Under the pieces are notes generated by a model, which worked only from the letters and a program-made list of their open reading frames with translations, did no database searches and was not told where the DNA came from. The translations under genes were made by a program, and so were the position numbers. From positions 1-46,566 of the forward strand of contig NZ_JAPFPY010000037.1 of assembly GCF_026240945.1 (NCBI RefSeq): 46,566 bases of DNA, given 5' to 3'. This DNA comes from Mycolicibacterium sp. J2 (GTDB taxonomy: Bacteria; Actinomycetota; Actinomycetes; Mycobacteriales; Mycobacteriaceae). This document shows, one piece after another, positions 46,398 through 46,566 of the stretch (position 1 is the stretch's first letter; every line of letters begins with the position of its first letter).

Positions 46398-46566
46398 GTT
46401 TTGTTGCGTTTCAGCAGGGCAATGTCAAGTGGTTGGGGAAACATTCAGGCTGTTTGGCTAATGAGGGCGGCAAGACGTTGGGCTGGGGTATCGAGGTCCA
46501 GGGTGGGCCTGGGCCGTGTATTGAGTTTGTCTTGAACACGTTTGAGGTCAGCTCTGGTGTAACCGG
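46398..46566 (-). mobile_element. IS30-family insertion sequence, one end
   Basis: The end of an element that continues past the right edge. On the minus strand the sequence after the transposase stop contains GAAACGCAACAAAAC, similar to the GTCAACGCAAC core of IS30-family terminal repeats, which puts the boundary near 46398. The opposite end is outside the window, so neither the inverted repeat nor a target duplication can be confirmed. Confidence 0.55.
46445..46566 (-). CDS. IS30-family transposase (3' end only)
   Basis: The last 40 codons of a transposase entering from the right edge. The frame reads ADLKRVQDKLNTRPRPTLDL followed by TPAQRLAAL, the C-terminal IS30-family signature (L-N-x-R-P-R-x-x-L-x-x-x-T-P), and stops at 46445. 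Nothing can be said about whether the full gene is intact. Confidence 0.8.
   Translation of the reverse strand, partial: GYTRADLKRVQDKLNTRPRPTLDLDTPAQRLAALISQTA

Noticed and set aside
46330..46440. A short frame with QQDLASRFVAFQQGNV resembling the C-terminal domain of some ECF sigma factors
   Set aside because: It crosses the likely IS30 border near 46398, is very short, and has no further sigma-factor motifs; chance resemblance is more likely.
1..46566. CRISPR arrays, tRNA genes and rRNA genes
   Set aside because: No regularly spaced repeats and no tRNA-like cloverleaf other than the tRNA-like part of ssrA were seen; the only RNA gene supported is the tmRNA.

Overview
The window is high-GC actinobacterial chromosome and almost certainly comes from a mycobacterium, probably an environmental or fast-growing Mycolicibacterium-type species. 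The evidence is an antigen 85 mycolyltransferase, two MmpL/MMPL transporters, a FadE24-FadE23 pair, FprA, a prfB-mscS-like-ftsE-ftsX-smpB block, and a tmRNA whose tag reads ADSHQRDYALAA. Several genes appear leaderless: an actinobacterial -10 hexamer (TANNNT) sits 7-8 nt before the start codon.

Layout. Positions 1-826 hold the 3' part of an IS110-type element that has cut off the 3' end of an acyl-CoA dehydrogenase gene. From there to 9368, on the minus strand, lies a catabolic island: an FMN-dependent reductase with a two-component-type flavin monooxygenase, a homogentisate-dioxygenase-like ring-cleavage enzyme, an alpha/beta hydrolase, a class III CoA transferase, an HMG-CoA-lyase-like enzyme, the truncated acyl-CoA dehydrogenase and two TetR regulators. 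Positions 9369-21221 are core genome: an fbpC-like gene, fadE23/fadE24, a hisN-like phosphatase, a small membrane protein, a PPOX flavoprotein, fprA, prfB, an MscS-type channel, a Pro/Thr-rich membrane protein, ftsE, ftsX and smpB. An EamA transporter follows. Then, on the minus strand, comes a compact lipid cassette (CDP-alcohol phosphotransferase, PlsC-like acyltransferase, CdsA-like cytidylyltransferase, ABCG-type exporter) downstream of a PknE-like Ser/Thr kinase. ssrA lies at 27952-28317.

From 28485 to 36944 there is an MMPL exporter converging on a three-gene operon (serine-palmitoyltransferase-like alpha-oxoamine synthase, extended SDR, acyl-CoA-dehydrogenase-like flavoprotein), then an XRE/MmyB-type regulator divergent from an E. 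coli-type dihydroxy-acid dehydratase. Next are an SDR with a strong operator palindrome and a possible short ORF in its leader, and a MarR regulator divergent from a large MmpL without an MmpS. The last 5 kb (41500-46566) is accessory-looking: a small secreted protein, a secreted DsbA-like protein with CPYS instead of CXXC, a protein with an ESX/EspC-like start fused to an unrelated body, a broken secreted PASTA-like gene, a lipoprotein, an Arg-rich unknown protein, and the end of an IS30-type transposase.

The strongest candidates for undescribed biology are (1) the alpha-oxoamine synthase/SDR/flavoprotein operon facing an MMPL exporter, which looks like a sphingoid-base-like or amino-ketone lipid pathway; (2) the kinase-linked CAPT/PlsC/CdsA/ABC cassette, whose CAPT lacks two of the four consensus Asp residues; and (3) the ring-cleavage island.
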